Source of the DNA: Deinococcus soli (ex Cha et al. 2016) | GTDB taxonomy: Bacteria > Deinococcota > Deinococci > Deinococcales > Deinococcaceae | Length of the DNA stretch: 64,000 nt | Reading direction: 5' to 3' | Assembly: GCF_001007995.1 (NCBI RefSeq) | Contig: NZ_CP011389.1 | Location: 2,828,501-2,892,500 of the forward strand | Shown here: positions 21,400-31,875 of the stretch, piece after piece | How the letters are laid out: each line of letters starts with the position of its first letter | Numbering within the stretch: position 1 is the stretch's first letter | Position numbers and translations under genes: made by a program | The notes under the pieces: model-generated | The model's database searches: none | The model's input: the letters and a program-made list of their open reading frames with translations, nothing else | Told to the model about the DNA's origin: nothing

Positions 21400-22756
21400 C
21401 CCGCCACTCCCGCACCGCGCTCCACCGGAGACCCGCCGCCGCGAACTGCTCGCGCGTGGCCAGCACGCCGGCCGCCGCGCCCGCATGTGGATGTCCCCCG
21501 GCCTGGGCGTCAAACGGTGGCTGGCGCTGTTCGTCATCTGCACCCTGATCGGCGCGGTGGGCGTGCTGCACTTCACCTGGACCGGCCCGCTGCACTTCAC
21601 CGCGACCCGCTGGATCCTGTGGGTCAACGCCCTGATCCGCCCGGAGGTCATGCCGCTGTACGTGGGCGGCGTCGTCCTGATGCTGCTCGCGCTGATCGGG
21701 GCGCTGTGGAGCATCATGATGCTCAACCGCTCGGTGCTGCGCGGCACCGGCACCGCCCCCGAACAGGCCGTGGACCTCATGTACCAGAACCGCCACCTGT
21801 CCCGCGGCCCGCGCATCGTGACCCTGGGCGGCGGCACCGGCATGTCCAACCTCCTGTCAGGTCTGCGCGTCCACACCGGGAACACCACTGCCATCGTCAC
21901 CGTCGCCGACGACGGCGGCAGCAGCGGCCGCCTGCGCCAGTCCCTGGACATGATCGCCCCTGGCGACCTGACCGACTGCTACGCCGCCCTGAGCGACAGT
22001 CCCGTCATGGCCCGCCTCCTGCTGCACCGCTTCGCGCGCGGGGACGGCATCCAGGGGCATACCTTCGGCAACCTGATGCTCGCCACGCTGAGCGAGCAGG
22101 AAGGCAGCCTCAGCGACGCCATGCTCGACATTCATGAGGTGCTGCGCATCCGCGGCCGCGTGTACCCCGCCGCCACCCAGCCCCCCACCCTGGTCGCCCA
22201 CCTGAAAGACGGCCGCACTGTGCGCGGCGAGAGTCAGTTCGCCACGCAGGTCAGTCCGTCCCGCATCGACCATGTGACCCTCGACCCGCCCGACCTGCCC
22301 GCCCTGCCCGAGGTCGTGCAGGCCATCCGGGACGCCGACCAGATCGTCCTGGGCCCCGGCAGCCTGTACACCAGCATCATTCCCGCGCTGCTCGTACCCG
22401 CCGTCGCGCAGGCTCTGCGGCAGACCCCCGCGCCGCTGATCTACGTGGCGAGCCTGATGACCGAACCCGGCGAGACCGACGACCTGACCCTGGAGGCGCA
22501 CGTGCAGGCCATCACCCGCCACCTGGGCCGCACCCCCGACTGCGTGCTGGTGAACAACGCCGTTCCGCCCCGGGACGTGATCGCCCGCTACGCCGCCGAG
22601 GGCGCCCACCTGCTGAGCCTCAGCGGTGCCAGCCGCGACCTGCGCGGCCGCAGCGTGATCCTGCCCCTGCTGCACCCCGGGCAGGCCCGCCACGACCCGG
22701 CCGCCCTGGCCCAGGCGCTGCTGTACGCCGCGCCCCGCCGCGACCAGACCGTCTGA
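21392..22756 (+). CDS. yvcK: Gluconeogenesis factor YvcK family protein with N-terminal membrane anchor
   Basis: The 454-residue protein carries the YvcK/CofD-like nucleotide-binding domain from about residue 130: [42 protein letters not shown] and VNNA. YvcK binds UDP-sugars and is needed for growth on gluconeogenic carbon and for cell-wall control in Bacillus. The first 125 residues add two membrane helices (about 42-62 and 86-108) absent from the Bacillus protein. The start overlaps the rapZ stop. Confidence 0.92.
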   Translation: MSDPPLPHRAPPETRRRELLARGQHAGRRARMWMSPGLGVKRWLALFVICTLIGAVGVLHFTWTGPLHFTATRWILWVNALIRPEVMPLYVGGVVLMLLALIGALWSIMMLNRSVLRGTGTAPEQAVDLMYQNRHLSRGPRIVTLGGGTGMSNLLSGLRVHTGNTTAIVTVADDGGSSGRLRQSLDMIAPGDLTDCYAALSDSPVMARLLLHRFARGDGIQGHTFGNLMLATLSEQEGSLSDAMLDIHEVLRIRGRVYPAATQPPTLVAHLKDGRTVRGESQFATQVSPSRIDHVTLDPPDLPALPEVVQAIRDADQIVLGPGSLYTSIIPALLVPAVAQALRQTPAPLIYVASLMTEPGETDDLTLEAHVQAITRHLGRTPDCVLVNNAVPPRDVIARYAAEGAHLLSLSGASRDLRGRSVILPLLHPGQARHDPAALAQALLYAAPRRDQTV

Positions 22757-22767
22757 CGGCAGGACAG

Positions 22768-22801
22768 GACCCGGGCGCCCCACGCGGAGGGCGCCCGGGT
22801 C
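22768..22801. terminator. Strong hairpin terminator between yvcK and a convergent gene
   Basis: GACCCGGGCGCC pairs perfectly with GGCGCCCGGGTC across a 10-base loop. It lies between two convergent stops and can serve both strands. Confidence 0.75.
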
Positions 22802-22812
22802 CCGAGGACCCG

Positions 22813-23490
22813 TTACAGGCCGAGCAGGCCCAGCGCGACCGTCTCGGACAGTTCCCGCTGGAAGGGCTGCACGAGGGCGCGTTCCTGCGCGGTGCCGGTC
22901 TGCACGTCGCGGTTCAGGTCCGGCAGCTGCCCGTTCTGCAGGGACTGCGCCGCCTGCGAGAAGTCGATGCTCGGCACGCCCAGCGCGCGGTTCACGCCCG
23001 CGCGCACGGCCGCGTACCGTTCCGCGCTCATGTTCTCCGCGTTCAGGGCGGCCGCCTGCGCCTGCCGGGCCGCGCCGACGCTGCCGCCCACCTCGCGCAG
23101 CACGGTCATCATCTGGAACAGGTTCGGGTTCTGCCCGTTCTGGATGTCCGTCCACACCTGCTGCACCCCGGTGAACGACGAGCCCATCGCCTGCTGCACC
23201 TGTCGGCGCACCCGCACGAACTTCTGCACGTCCGTCTTCGTCAGGGCCGCGTTCACGTTCCCGGTCGGGGCGGGCGGCGTGACCGTCCCCCCACCCTGTG
23301 CCTGCCCACTCTGCGCCGGTCCACTCTGGGTCTGCGTGGTGGGCGTCTGCCAGTTCGCCAGGAACGCCCGCGCAGGCTGAATCACCAGGAACCACGCCAG
23401 GCCGCCCAGCAGCGCCAGCACCAGCAGCGTGCCCCCGCCGCAGCCCAGACACCCGCACCCCCATCCTCTGCCACTTGATCTCATACCCAC
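22813..23490 (-). CDS. Membrane-anchored protein of unknown function
   Basis: The 225-residue product begins with a Cys/Gly-rich stretch (GWGCGCLGCGGG) that runs into one membrane helix (about residues 20-40). A Thr/Gln/Gly-rich linker (about 46-78) and a helical C-terminal domain follow. No family is recognised. The four closely spaced Cys before the helix could bind metal or be acylated; that is speculation. It diverges from the esterase gene upstream. Confidence 0.55.
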   Translation of the reverse strand: MGMRSSGRGWGCGCLGCGGGTLLVLALLGGLAWFLVIQPARAFLANWQTPTTQTQSGPAQSGQAQGGGTVTPPAPTGNVNAALTKTDVQKFVRVRRQVQQAMGSSFTGVQQVWTDIQNGQNPNLFQMMTVLREVGGSVGAARQAQAAALNAENMSAERYAAVRAGVNRALGVPSIDFSQAAQSLQNGQLPDLNRDVQTGTAQERALVQPFQRELSETVALGLLGL

Positions 23491-23585
23491 CCACTACGTG
23501 AGGAGCCCCGCGGCGGTTCCCGGGTATACAGTCAGGGCAGACCAGCACAACCCACCCCGGCGCCCCCGCGCGCCCAAGGAGTTCC

Positions 23586-24953
23586 ATGAAGCGTTCCATG
23601 ACCGCCTGCCTGCTCGCCGTCCTGACCCTGTCCGCCTGCACCCGCACTACCCTCCCCACCCAGAGCCGCCCGCACGACACCCGCACCTTCAAGGCCGTGA
23701 CCCCCACCTTCACCGCCCTGACCGGCGCGAGCATCTACCAGGGCGTCATGCCCGGCCTGCACGGCGACGCCGCGTACGCCATCGAGGTTCCCGCCACCTG
23801 GAACGGCCAGCTGATCATGTACGCCCACGGCTACGCCGGGGACGGCCCGGACCTGAAAGTCCAGGCGCCCGCCCTGCGCGCCTACTGGCTGAGCCTCGGG
23901 TACGCCTGGGCCGCCAGTTCCTACAGCGCCAACTACTACGACGTGCAGGCCGGCGTGGAGGACACCAACGCCCTGGCCAACGCCTTCCCGACCCTGACCG
24001 GCCGGGCGAAACCCACCAAGACCCTGATCATGGGCGTCAGCATGGGCGGGCACGTGGCGGGCGCCGCCGTCGAGAAGGAAACGGCCCAGACCGCGAAGAA
24101 CAGAACCACCTACGCCGCCGCCATGCCCGTCTGCGGCGTCATGGACGAGGACTACGAATTCCAGTGGCTCGGGGACTACACCCTGGCCGCCGCGCAGCTC
24201 GCCGGGGTCGGCCCGAAGACCTTCCCGCAGGGCAGCGACACGTACCGCGCGCTGCTCCCTGACATCCTGGGGGCACTGTTCACCAGCACCACCGACCCCC
24301 TGTGGCAGGAGAACGCCACCCAGGGCGCCAAACTGCGCGAGATCGCCCGTCACCTCACCGGCGGCCCCCGTCCCGCCTTCGAACTGGGCTTCCGCGCCGG
24401 GTACTGGCAGAAGGCCGTGCTGGGCACCGGCGGCGCCGACGGCACCATCACCGGCATCCTGCCGCGCAACATCTACGGCAACGCCACCACCACCTACCGC
24501 TGGACGACCGGCGCAACCCCCACCGCCGCCGAGACCGCCTTCAACGCGGGCCTCGTGCGCGTTACCCCCGCCCAGGACCCCAACCCCACCCTGACCGGCA
24601 AGGTGCGCTACCTGCCCCGCGTGAACGGCGAGATCAGCGTGCCCGTCCTGACCCTGCACACCACCGGGGACTTCTATGTACCCTTCAAACACCAGCAGTT
24701 GTACCGCGCCGCCGTCACTGCCGCCGGGAACGGCGACCGCCTCGTGCAGCGCGCCATCCGCGCCGCCGGACACTGCGAATTCACCGGACCCGAACTCGTC
24801 GAAGGTTTCAACGACCTCGTGAAATGGGAGGCGGGCGGCGCGAAACCCGCCGGGGACGACGTCACTACCCCTGTCGTGCTGGCCGACCCGAACTACGGCT
24901 GCCCATTCACGCGCGGCACCCGCCCCGGCGTGGACGCCTGCCCCGCGAACTGA
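23586..24953 (+). CDS. Secreted alpha/beta hydrolase lipoprotein (esterase-like)
   Basis: The 455-residue product has a lipoprotein signal (MKRSMTACLLAVLTLSACT, lipobox LSAC) and an alpha/beta-hydrolase fold: oxyanion region MYAHGYAGDG, nucleophile elbow GVSMGG (about residue 148), probable acid in HTTGDFYVPF and catalytic His in AAGHCEF. Substrate is unknown; tannase- or peptidase-like esterases are the nearest match by feel. AAGGAG lies 6 bases before the ATG. A family B element begins at its TGA stop. Confidence 0.8.
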   Translation: MKRSMTACLLAVLTLSACTRTTLPTQSRPHDTRTFKAVTPTFTALTGASIYQGVMPGLHGDAAYAIEVPATWNGQLIMYAHGYAGDGPDLKVQAPALRAYWLSLGYAWAASSYSANYYDVQAGVEDTNALANAFPTLTGRAKPTKTLIMGVSMGGHVAGAAVEKETAQTAKNRTTYAAAMPVCGVMDEDYEFQWLGDYTLAAAQLAGVGPKTFPQGSDTYRALLPDILGALFTSTTDPLWQENATQGAKLREIARHLTGGPRPAFELGFRAGYWQKAVLGTGGADGTITGILPRNIYGNATTTYRWTTGATPTAAETAFNAGLVRVTPAQDPNPTLTGKVRYLPRVNGEISVPVLTLHTTGDFYVPFKHQQLYRAAVTAAGNGDRLVQRAIRAAGHCEFTGPELVEGFNDLVKWEAGGAKPAGDDVTTPVVLADPNYGCPFTRGTRPGVDACPAN

Positions 24954-25085
24954 TACGGAATCCGGTTGAATGGCTTACAAAGCCGTTCAACCCGAGCAGA
25001 GCGAGTGGGAGCAAAACGGGTTCCGGGCGTGGAGTTGGCAACCCGGTGTCGTTCCGGGTTGTCAACGAAACAGACGGAACCCGTA
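24954..25085. repeat. Inverted-repeat element, family B, copy 3
   Basis: This 132-base element runs from TACGGAATCCGG to GGAACCCGTA with TGA on both sides; the left TGA is the esterase stop codon. It is in the opposite orientation to the copies at 3868 and 61515. It contains the stem GGTTGAATGGCTT/AAGCCGTTCAACC and the stem ACCCGG...CCGGGT. Confidence 0.85.
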
Positions 25086-25091
25086 TGAGGG

Positions 25092-25130
25092 CAGTGGGGT
25101 GTAGGCAGTAGGGAGTGGGAACAGAGGGGG
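25092..25130. repeat. GTGGG-rich repeat, half element
   Basis: TGGGGTGTAGGCAGTAGGGA and GTGGGAACAGAG resemble one arm of the GTGGG-type hairpins at 34024, 60060, 62429 and 62973, but the complementary arm is missing here. It lies between convergent genes. Confidence 0.5.
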
Positions 25131-25158
25131 CATTCCGGTTCGGGGTGCTCCCCTTGCC

Positions 25159-25803
25159 TTACTCCGGCAGGGTGGGGAGCAGCGTCACGAGGGCGCGGCC
25201 TTCCCGCAGCGAGGCGGTCACCGTGCCGCCCAGCGCCTCGTTGCTGACCGTCCAGCCGCTCCCCAGCGGAATATCCGCGTGGTCCAGCGGCCAGCGCACC
25301 CCGCCCAGGCTCAGGCCGCGCAGGTCGGTCACGGCCAGCACGCTCAGGGTCGCGCCGCGCGGCACCTCCAGCGACAGGGGAGAGGCGGGCGTCAGCGGCC
25401 AGCCCCACTCGTCCCCGCTGCTCAGGGTCACGCGCAGGCCCTCGCGTTCCGTCAGGCGCAGGGCCAGCAGCGCCAGCGCCAGCGTGTGATCGAAGCGCCC
25501 GCCGAACGCACCCAGCAGCATCAGTTCCGTCGCGCCCCGCTCGCGCGCCACGCGGATCGCCAGTTCCGCGTCCGTCTCGTCCTTCGCCGCCGGATGCACC
25601 TCACGCGGGGCGTCCACGAACACGCCCGCCGACGAGTCGAAATCCCCCACCCACACGTCCACCCGCACGCCAACGCCCCACATGCCCAGCAGCGCCGCGT
25701 GCCGCGCCCCACCATCCGCCGCGACCACCACGTCCGGGCGGGGCAGCGCCGCCAGCAGCGGCGAATCCACCAGCCGCCCCCCCACCAGCACCCACGCGAT
25801 CAC
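25159..25803 (-). CDS. thiN: Thiamine pyrophosphokinase
   Basis: The 214-residue enzyme transfers pyrophosphate from ATP to thiamine, giving thiamine diphosphate. Motifs are VVVAADGGARHA, VGDFDSS, KDETDAELAI, GAFGGRFDHTLA and TVSNEA, all characteristic of this family. It is the last gene of the TPP-riboswitch operon and overlaps thiQ by 4 bases (ATGA), so imported thiamine is converted at once to the cofactor. Confidence 0.93.
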   Translation of the reverse strand: MIAWVLVGGRLVDSPLLAALPRPDVVVAADGGARHAALLGMWGVGVRVDVWVGDFDSSAGVFVDAPREVHPAAKDETDAELAIRVARERGATELMLLGAFGGRFDHTLALALLALRLTEREGLRVTLSSGDEWGWPLTPASPLSLEVPRGATLSVLAVTDLRGLSLGGVRWPLDHADIPLGSGWTVSNEALGGTVTASLREGRALVTLLPTLPE

Positions 25804-26780
25804 GCCCGGTCCTCCGGCAGACGCCGCACGCCCGACTCGTCCACGCTCAGGCGCAGGCGGTCACCGTCCAGCGCCGCCGCCTCCCGCGCACTCAGCGTCA
25901 GGGACAGCGGCCCCCAGGCGTGCGCGACCGTCACCTGCACACCCCCCTCTACCGGCTGCCGCGCCACCACCGGCCACCACTCACCCACACCGGGCCGCAA
26001 CGCCTCCCCCGGCACGAAGCGTACCCAGCCCGGCCCGTCCGGCAGCAGATTCACCTCGCCCAGGAACGCCGCCACCCACGCCGTCGCGGGCCGCGCGAAC
26101 ACCTCCTCCGTGTGCCCCACCTGCACGAGTTCCCCAGCCCGCATGACCGCCACGCGCCCAGCCAGGGCCCGCGCTTCCCGCTGATCGTGCGTGACCAGCA
26201 GCACGCCCGCCCCCACCCGCGCGAACAGCGACCGCAACCCAGCGCGCAGCTCCGCGCGCAGCCGCTCGTCCAGGTTCGACATCGGCTCATCCAGCAGCAG
26301 CAGCGGCGCCCCCGTCGCCAGCGCCCGCGCCAGCGCCACCCGCTGCGCCTGCCCACCCGACAGCCCCGCCGGACGGCGCGCCTCCAGTCCCGGCAGATCC
26401 ACCAGCGCCAGCGCCTCGCGCGCCCGCGCCTCCGCCACCGCGCGCCTCGCCCCCCGTACCCGCGGTCCGTACGCCACGTTGCCCAGCACACTCAGATGCG
26501 GGAACAGCGCGTAATCCTGAAACACCAGCCCCACCCCACGCGCCTCCGGCGGCAGGCCCGTCACGTCCCGCCCCGCCACCGCCACCGACCCCGCGTCCGG
26601 CCGCTCCAGGCCTGCCACCACCCGCAGTACCGTGCTCTTCCCGCACCCACTCGGGCCCAGCAGCGCCACCGTCTCACCTGCCGCCACATCCAGCGACACA
26701 CCACGCACCGCTGCCACCCCACCAAACGACTTGCGGATACCAGAGAGGGACAGGGCAGGGGCTGAGGGCAGATCGGTCAC
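25800..26780 (-). CDS. thiQ: Thiamine ABC transporter ATP-binding protein
   Basis: The 326-residue ATPase has Walker A GPSGCGKST, Q-loop FQDYALFPHL, signature LSGGQAQRVAL, Walker B LLLLDEP and switch THDQ. It is longer than the E. coli protein by about 90 residues that look like a TOBE-type regulatory domain, as in spermidine and iron importers. I chose GTG 26780, which overlaps the upstream stop (GTGA) and follows GAGGG; a start 11 codons earlier lies inside the preceding gene. Substrate is inferred from the riboswitch and thiB. Confidence 0.88.
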   Translation of the reverse strand: MTDLPSAPALSLSGIRKSFGGVAAVRGVSLDVAAGETVALLGPSGCGKSTVLRVVAGLERPDAGSVAVAGRDVTGLPPEARGVGLVFQDYALFPHLSVLGNVAYGPRVRGARRAVAEARAREALALVDLPGLEARRPAGLSGGQAQRVALARALATGAPLLLLDEPMSNLDERLRAELRAGLRSLFARVGAGVLLVTHDQREARALAGRVAVMRAGELVQVGHTEEVFARPATAWVAAFLGEVNLLPDGPGWVRFVPGEALRPGVGEWWPVVARQPVEGGVQVTVAHAWGPLSLTLSAREAAALDGDRLRLSVDESGVRRLPEDRA

Positions 26781-27466
26781 TTGCCCTCTTTCGGGCGACT
26801 CTCGAACTGCCACAGGGCATTATCGAGGCGGGCGGGCGTCGTGCCCAGTTCGGCGGCCACCGCGCGGATGGCGGCCGTGATGCGGGCGCGGTCGGCGTCG
26901 TTCCCCATACGAGGCTGCCAGTCACCGATCCGGGCGAACAGGCGAGTCAGCAGCGAATCCACCTTCACGTGATCCTCGCGGCCCATGAGCCACAGCAGGT
27001 AATGCGCCAGTGTCGGCCCAATGCCTCTGACCTCCTGCACCAGCTCGACCAGTACCAGCTGCTCGGCGGTCTCGTCGTCCAGCAGTCGGAAATCGCCCAC
27101 GGTCTGAACGCCGTGCCGGACGAAGAACGCAGCCACGTCACGCGCGACATCCACCTTCAGGCGCCCCGAGAGCTGCTGGCGGTTACAGAGCACCTCTTTG
27201 GCATACGCCTGCACGCCCAGCGAATCCACGTCCTCCACGAAAGCCTGGAAGGTCAGCCCGGGCACTTCCGGCAGCCGGTCATTCAACCGCGCCAGCAGGG
27301 GCAGCACCACGACCTCGAAGCGGGCCTGCGCGCTGAACACGCAGTTCACGACCGAATGCACCCCGCTGGCGTGCAGGCTGAAGTCCGGATCCACCCTGAT
27401 CCCATGCGTCTGAATGAACGCGGACAGCTGCGCGGGCAGAGGATCGGTCATGCCGAATTCTCTCAT
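26777..27466 (-). CDS. Helix-hairpin-helix DNA glycosylase-like protein inside the thiamine operon
   Basis: The 229-residue protein resembles the endonuclease III superfamily: [16 protein letters not shown] (compare the LLSAQ segment of Nth) near residues 39-54, a helix-hairpin-helix [15 protein letters not shown] at about 146-160, and an Asp in HVKVDSLL at residue 170 in the catalytic position. The Lys of bifunctional Nth enzymes is replaced, so it would be a monofunctional glycosylase, and the iron-sulfur Cys are absent. It overlaps thiP and thiQ by 4 bases each. Why a repair-type enzyme sits there is unknown. Confidence 0.75.
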   Translation of the reverse strand: MREFGMTDPLPAQLSAFIQTHGIRVDPDFSLHASGVHSVVNCVFSAQARFEVVVLPLLARLNDRLPEVPGLTFQAFVEDVDSLGVQAYAKEVLCNRQQLSGRLKVDVARDVAAFFVRHGVQTVGDFRLLDDETAEQLVLVELVQEVRGIGPTLAHYLLWLMGREDHVKVDSLLTRLFARIGDWQPRMGNDADRARITAAIRAVAAELGTTPARLDNALWQFESRPKEGK

Positions 27467-29010
27467 GTGACCTCGCCCTCGCCGCCGTCCAGCAGCGTGA
27501 AGGCCAGCGTGGCGAGGATGAGGAGTGTGGTCGCCAGCGCGCAGGCCTCACCGAGGTTGCGTTCACCGGGGCGGCCCAGGCGTTCGTACAGCCCGGTGCT
27601 GAGGGTGGCCCATTCGGGCCGCGTGAGGACCAGGGTCGCGCCGAACTCGCCCAGAACGGTCGCCAGGGCCAGCGCCCCGCCGCCCCGCACGGCCGGGAAG
27701 GCCAGCGGCACCGTGACGGACCGGAACGCCGCGCCGCGCGTGGCGCCCAGGGAACGGGCCGCCTCGAACAGCCGCGGCGGTATGGCCCGCAGCGTGGGCA
27801 GCAGCGAGCGCACCACCAGCGGCCACGCCAGCAGCGTGTACGCCGCGATCAGCATGGGCAGCGTGGCGGCCAGCACCGGGTACGCCAGCAGGTATCCGAC
27901 GGCGAGGCTGACCGGGGAGATCATCAGCGGCAGCAGCGACACCAGGTCCAGCGCCCGCGACCCGGCCCGCCACGCGCCCAGCGCGTACAGCCCGCCCAGC
28001 AGCGTGGCGCCCGCCAGGGCCATCAGCCCGAAGCGCAGCGTGTTCCACACGAGCAGCGGCGTCGCTTCGTCCGCCAGTACGCCCTGCCAGTACGCCAGCG
28101 TGAACCCCGACGTGCCCAGCACGCCCCGCACCACCACCGCGACCAGCGGCGCGAAGCACACGAGCGTCACCACCCCACCCAGCCCCAGCAGCGCGGCCCG
28201 CGCCCCGCCCCGCGCGCGCGGCAGGCCACCCGACGGAACCCCCACTCCACCCCGCGACAGCGCCACGTACGCCCAGGTCGCCAGCAGCGTGAAGCCCAGC
28301 TGGCCCACGATCAGGGCACTCGCCTCCGACAGGCGCAGCTGCAGCGCCGTCAGCGTGTAGATCTCCACCTCCAGCGTCGCGAACCGCTCGCCGCCCAGCG
28401 CCAGCGGCAACCCGAAACTCAACGCCGAGTACAGGAACACCAGCACCACCCCCGCCAGCACCCCCGGTAGCGCTAAGGGCAACGCCACGCCCAGCGCCGC
28501 CCGCCACGCCGACGCCCCCAGCGACCGCGCCGCCCCCACCACGTTCCCCGGCACCCGCGCGAACCCCGCGTAACTCAGGCGCACCAGCACCGGCACGTTG
28601 AAGAACAGGTTCCCCAGCACCAGCAACGTCGGCGTGTCACTCAGGTCCACCCCGGTCAGGCGCGTCACCCACCCCTGCGGGCCCAGCAATGCACTCAGCC
28701 CCAGCACCGCCACCAGCGTCGGCGTCACGAACGGCAACAACAGCAGGCGCAGGAACAACCCCTTCCCCCGCACCTCGAACCGCGACAGCAGAAACGCCAG
28801 CGGCACCCCGATCAACGCCGCCACGCCCGCCGTCACGCTCGCCTGCGTCAGGGTCCACGCGAGGCGACCCTGAAAGTACGGGTCACGCCACACGTCCAGG
28901 GTCACGCCACCCTCGCGCAGCGTTCTGGCCAGGGGGAGGACGAGGCAGAGTGCCACGAAGATCAGGCCGGGCAGGGCGAGGAGCCAGCCCTGGAGTTTCG
29001 TGCTGTTCAT
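27463..29010 (-). CDS. thiP: Thiamine ABC transporter permease
   Basis: The 515-residue protein has about 12 membrane helices in two homologous halves, each with an EAA loop ([20 protein letters not shown] and [20 protein letters not shown]), as in ThiP. It imports thiamine with ThiB and ThiQ. A clear Shine-Dalgarno is missing before the ATG. It lies 385 bases after thiB; that gap holds repeats. Confidence 0.88.
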   Translation of the reverse strand: MNSTKLQGWLLALPGLIFVALCLVLPLARTLREGGVTLDVWRDPYFQGRLAWTLTQASVTAGVAALIGVPLAFLLSRFEVRGKGLFLRLLLLPFVTPTLVAVLGLSALLGPQGWVTRLTGVDLSDTPTLLVLGNLFFNVPVLVRLSYAGFARVPGNVVGAARSLGASAWRAALGVALPLALPGVLAGVVLVFLYSALSFGLPLALGGERFATLEVEIYTLTALQLRLSEASALIVGQLGFTLLATWAYVALSRGGVGVPSGGLPRARGGARAALLGLGGVVTLVCFAPLVAVVVRGVLGTSGFTLAYWQGVLADEATPLLVWNTLRFGLMALAGATLLGGLYALGAWRAGSRALDLVSLLPLMISPVSLAVGYLLAYPVLAATLPMLIAAYTLLAWPLVVRSLLPTLRAIPPRLFEAARSLGATRGAAFRSVTVPLAFPAVRGGGALALATVLGEFGATLVLTRPEWATLSTGLYERLGRPGERNLGEACALATTLLILATLAFTLLDGGEGEVT

Positions 29011-29395
29011 TGGAGGGCGCCTGCGGCGGGCTGCCCCACCCCCCAGCCCCCTTCCCCAGGGGGGACGGGGGAGCAGTCGCTGCGCTCGGCAAGAGATTCG
29101 ACTGACGCGGCGGGCTTTCTTGGGGCGGTGACGTGTCCGGCCTCGACGCCATCCTCCGGCATCGCCGATGGCCCGCGCGCTTCGCGCACGACGGCTCGTG
29201 GGCCATGACGGTAGAGGGGCAGGAAGGCTTGGTGCATGTCGGCAGGTTCTACTTTTTCAGCTCAGGCGAAAGCGTGTGTGCAGGCTCCCCTTGACTCGCA
29301 GAGCCCGCAGGGAGGGGAGCTGTCAGCGCAGCTGACTGAGGGGTCCTGCGCAGCAGCCTGTGTTCCCACTTCCTACTTCCCACTCCCCACTCCCC
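29011..29395. other. Repeat-filled gap between thiB and thiP
   Basis: No gene is visible. Several small-repeat motifs occur: CCCCTTCCCCAGGGG near 29048, GGCCCGCGCGCTTCGCGC near 29171, GCTGTCAGCGCAGCTGAC near 29319, and the pyrimidine-rich GTGGG-type arm (CCCACTTCCTACTTCCCACT) at 29366-29385. They separate two genes of one operon and could reduce readthrough. Confidence 0.5.
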
Positions 29396-30445
<1,050 letters not shown>

Positions 30446-30453
30446 AGGAAAGT

Positions 30454-30472
30454 CCCCTCGCGTCACGAGGGG
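30454..30472 (-). promoter_or_regulatory. Shine-Dalgarno-sequestering hairpin of thiB
   Basis: Read on the minus strand, CCCCTCG pairs perfectly with CGAGGGG across a 5-base loop. The second arm is the thiB ribosome site, so the hairpin would block translation. It is the likely expression platform of the riboswitch just upstream. Confidence 0.65.
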
Positions 30473-30509
30473 AAGCGGTGGGCCTACGCCACGGGTGTGG
30501 GCGGCCGGT

Positions 30510-30592
30510 CACGCTCCCTCCGCCGGAATGACCCGGATCAGGTTCCTGGGGTAAGTCTCAGCCCGCCGATCTCGGCAGGCACCCCCGGTGAC
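30510..30592 (-). ncRNA. TPP riboswitch (THI element)
   Basis: On the minus strand the order is GGGGGTGCC, a short stem (CTGCCGAGATCGGCGG), GGCTGAGA, ACCCC, GAACCTGATCCGGGT and CGGCGGAGGGAG, the conserved core of the thiamine pyrophosphate aptamer. It precedes thiB by about 65 bases and should repress the thiamine uptake operon when TPP is plentiful. Confidence 0.95.
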
Positions 30593-30682
30593 GCACGCAC
30601 GAGGATAGCGCAGGCCGCCGCGCTGGGGGTGTCCTGCGTTACCGGTTGCGGTTGCGGGGCGCGGCGCGTGCCACCCTGGGCC

Positions 30683-31129
30683 ATGCGGAATCTGCTCGTG
30701 TGGGTGGTCATGCAGGATGAGGGGGGCCGCGTGCTGCTCGGGCGCCGGGACGGCTCGGCGTACGGGCATGGCCTGTGGGGCCTGCCGGGTGGCGGCGTGG
30801 AGCGCGGCGAGGGTCTGCCCGAGGCGGCCGCGCGCGAGGTCTGGGAGGAGATGGGCCTGACCCTCGACCCGGCCGGGCTGTCCCTGCTGGGTGTGCGCCG
30901 CTATGAGGTGGACGGCGCGCAGGGCACGGATTTCCTGTTCCGCGCGCGGTTCTGGCAGGGCGAGCCGCAGCCGCTCCACAAGACCTCCGAGGTCGCCTGG
31001 TTTGCCCCCGACGCGCTGCCCCCGGACGCCCTGCCGTGGATCGCGCCGCTGCTGGACGCCCACCTGCGGCGCGGGGCGCGCCTGACCGAGCAGTTGCGCG
31101 ACGTGCGCGAGGCCCGGGTGATCGCGTGA
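30683..31129 (+). CDS. Nudix hydrolase, first of a tandem pair
   Basis: The 148-residue protein has a complete Nudix box, from the Gly of GGGVERGEG through REVWEEMGL. These enzymes cleave nucleoside diphosphate derivatives; the substrate is not predictable. Start is ATG 30683 ([15 protein letters not shown]), because the frame upstream is on the riboswitch and intergenic DNA. It overlaps the second copy by 4 bases (GTGA). Deinococcus is known for an expanded Nudix family. Confidence 0.88.
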   Translation: MRNLLVWVVMQDEGGRVLLGRRDGSAYGHGLWGLPGGGVERGEGLPEAAAREVWEEMGLTLDPAGLSLLGVRRYEVDGAQGTDFLFRARFWQGEPQPLHKTSEVAWFAPDALPPDALPWIAPLLDAHLRRGARLTEQLRDVREARVIA

Positions 31130-31587
31130 CGTTTCATCTGGTGGCGTGGCTGATCGTGCAGGACCATGCGGGGCGGGTGCTGCTGGGCCGCCGCTCCGGG
31201 TCGTCGTACGCCGATGGGCTGTGGGGCCTGCCGGGCGGGCACGTGGAGGTGGGGGAGACGCTGGCGCAGGCGGCGGCCCGCGAGGGGCTGGAGGAGGTGG
31301 GCCTGCGCGTGAACCCGGCGGCCCTGACCTGCCTGGGAGCCTGCCGCTACGACCTGGACGGCATGGGGGGCCTGGACGTGTTCTTCCTGACCTGCGACTG
31401 GGCGGGCGAGCCCACACCACTGGAGAAGACCTCCGAGGTCGGGTGGTTCGACCCGCACGCCCTGCCGGGGGACGCCCTGCCGTGGCTGCCGGGCGTGCTG
31501 GACGCGCATCTGCGCGGCGGGGTGCGCCTCTCGGAGATGCTGGACGGCTGGGCGGCCGTGAGGGGCGTGCCGCTGGCCGAGCACTGA
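31126..31587 (+). CDS. Nudix hydrolase, second of a tandem pair
   Basis: The 153-residue protein has a Nudix box from GGHVEVGET through REGLEEVGL. It begins at a GTG that overlaps the stop of the first copy. The two share GLWGLPGG, the KTSEV segment and the C-terminal [14 protein letters not shown] pattern, and roughly half of all residues, so they are tandem duplicates. Translation is probably coupled. Confidence 0.88.
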   Translation: MTFHLVAWLIVQDHAGRVLLGRRSGSSYADGLWGLPGGHVEVGETLAQAAAREGLEEVGLRVNPAALTCLGACRYDLDGMGGLDVFFLTCDWAGEPTPLEKTSEVGWFDPHALPGDALPWLPGVLDAHLRGGVRLSEMLDGWAAVRGVPLAEH

Positions 31588-31595
31588 CGGTGGGT

Positions 31596-31820
31596 TTCAG
31601 AGGCGTTGAGGGATGTCCTCAAGGCCTCTGATACGGGATTCAAGTGATGCCACGTCATTCGGAGTCGCCCGGTGGCCCCTCACCCTTCCGTCGCCTCGCT
31701 CCTCCCTCCCTCTCCCACAGGGGGAGAGGGGACAACGGACCGTGACCGCATTGGAAGCGAGTCACTTGCATCCCGTATGAAACGAGCGGAGTGAGAACCT
31801 GTCAGCGCGGTCGCCCCCTG
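31596..31820. repeat. Family A repeat (copy 3) interrupted by a family C element
   Basis: The first hairpin of family A (CAGAGGCGTTGAGGA with TCCTCAAGGCCTCTG) is at 31597-31630. The GAACGAGCGGAGTGAGAACCT-type module that should follow directly is instead found at 31780-31800, after a 146-base family C element. The rest of the A element beyond 31810 is decayed. Confidence 0.75.
31632..31777. repeat. Inverted-repeat element, family C, copy 1
   Basis: This 146-base element runs from TACGGGATTCAAGTGA to GTCACTTGCATCCCGTA, with TGA on both sides. It is the reverse complement of the copy at 44870-45016, sharing the core CATTCGGAGTCGCCCGG, CTCACCCTTCCGTCGC and CTCCCTCTCCCACAGGGGGA. It is inserted inside a family A repeat. 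Confidence 0.85.
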
Positions 31821-31875
31821 AAGTGTGACCTGTGGTGTTCCCGCTGGATGAACACTTGCTCACTGGCGAGAACTC

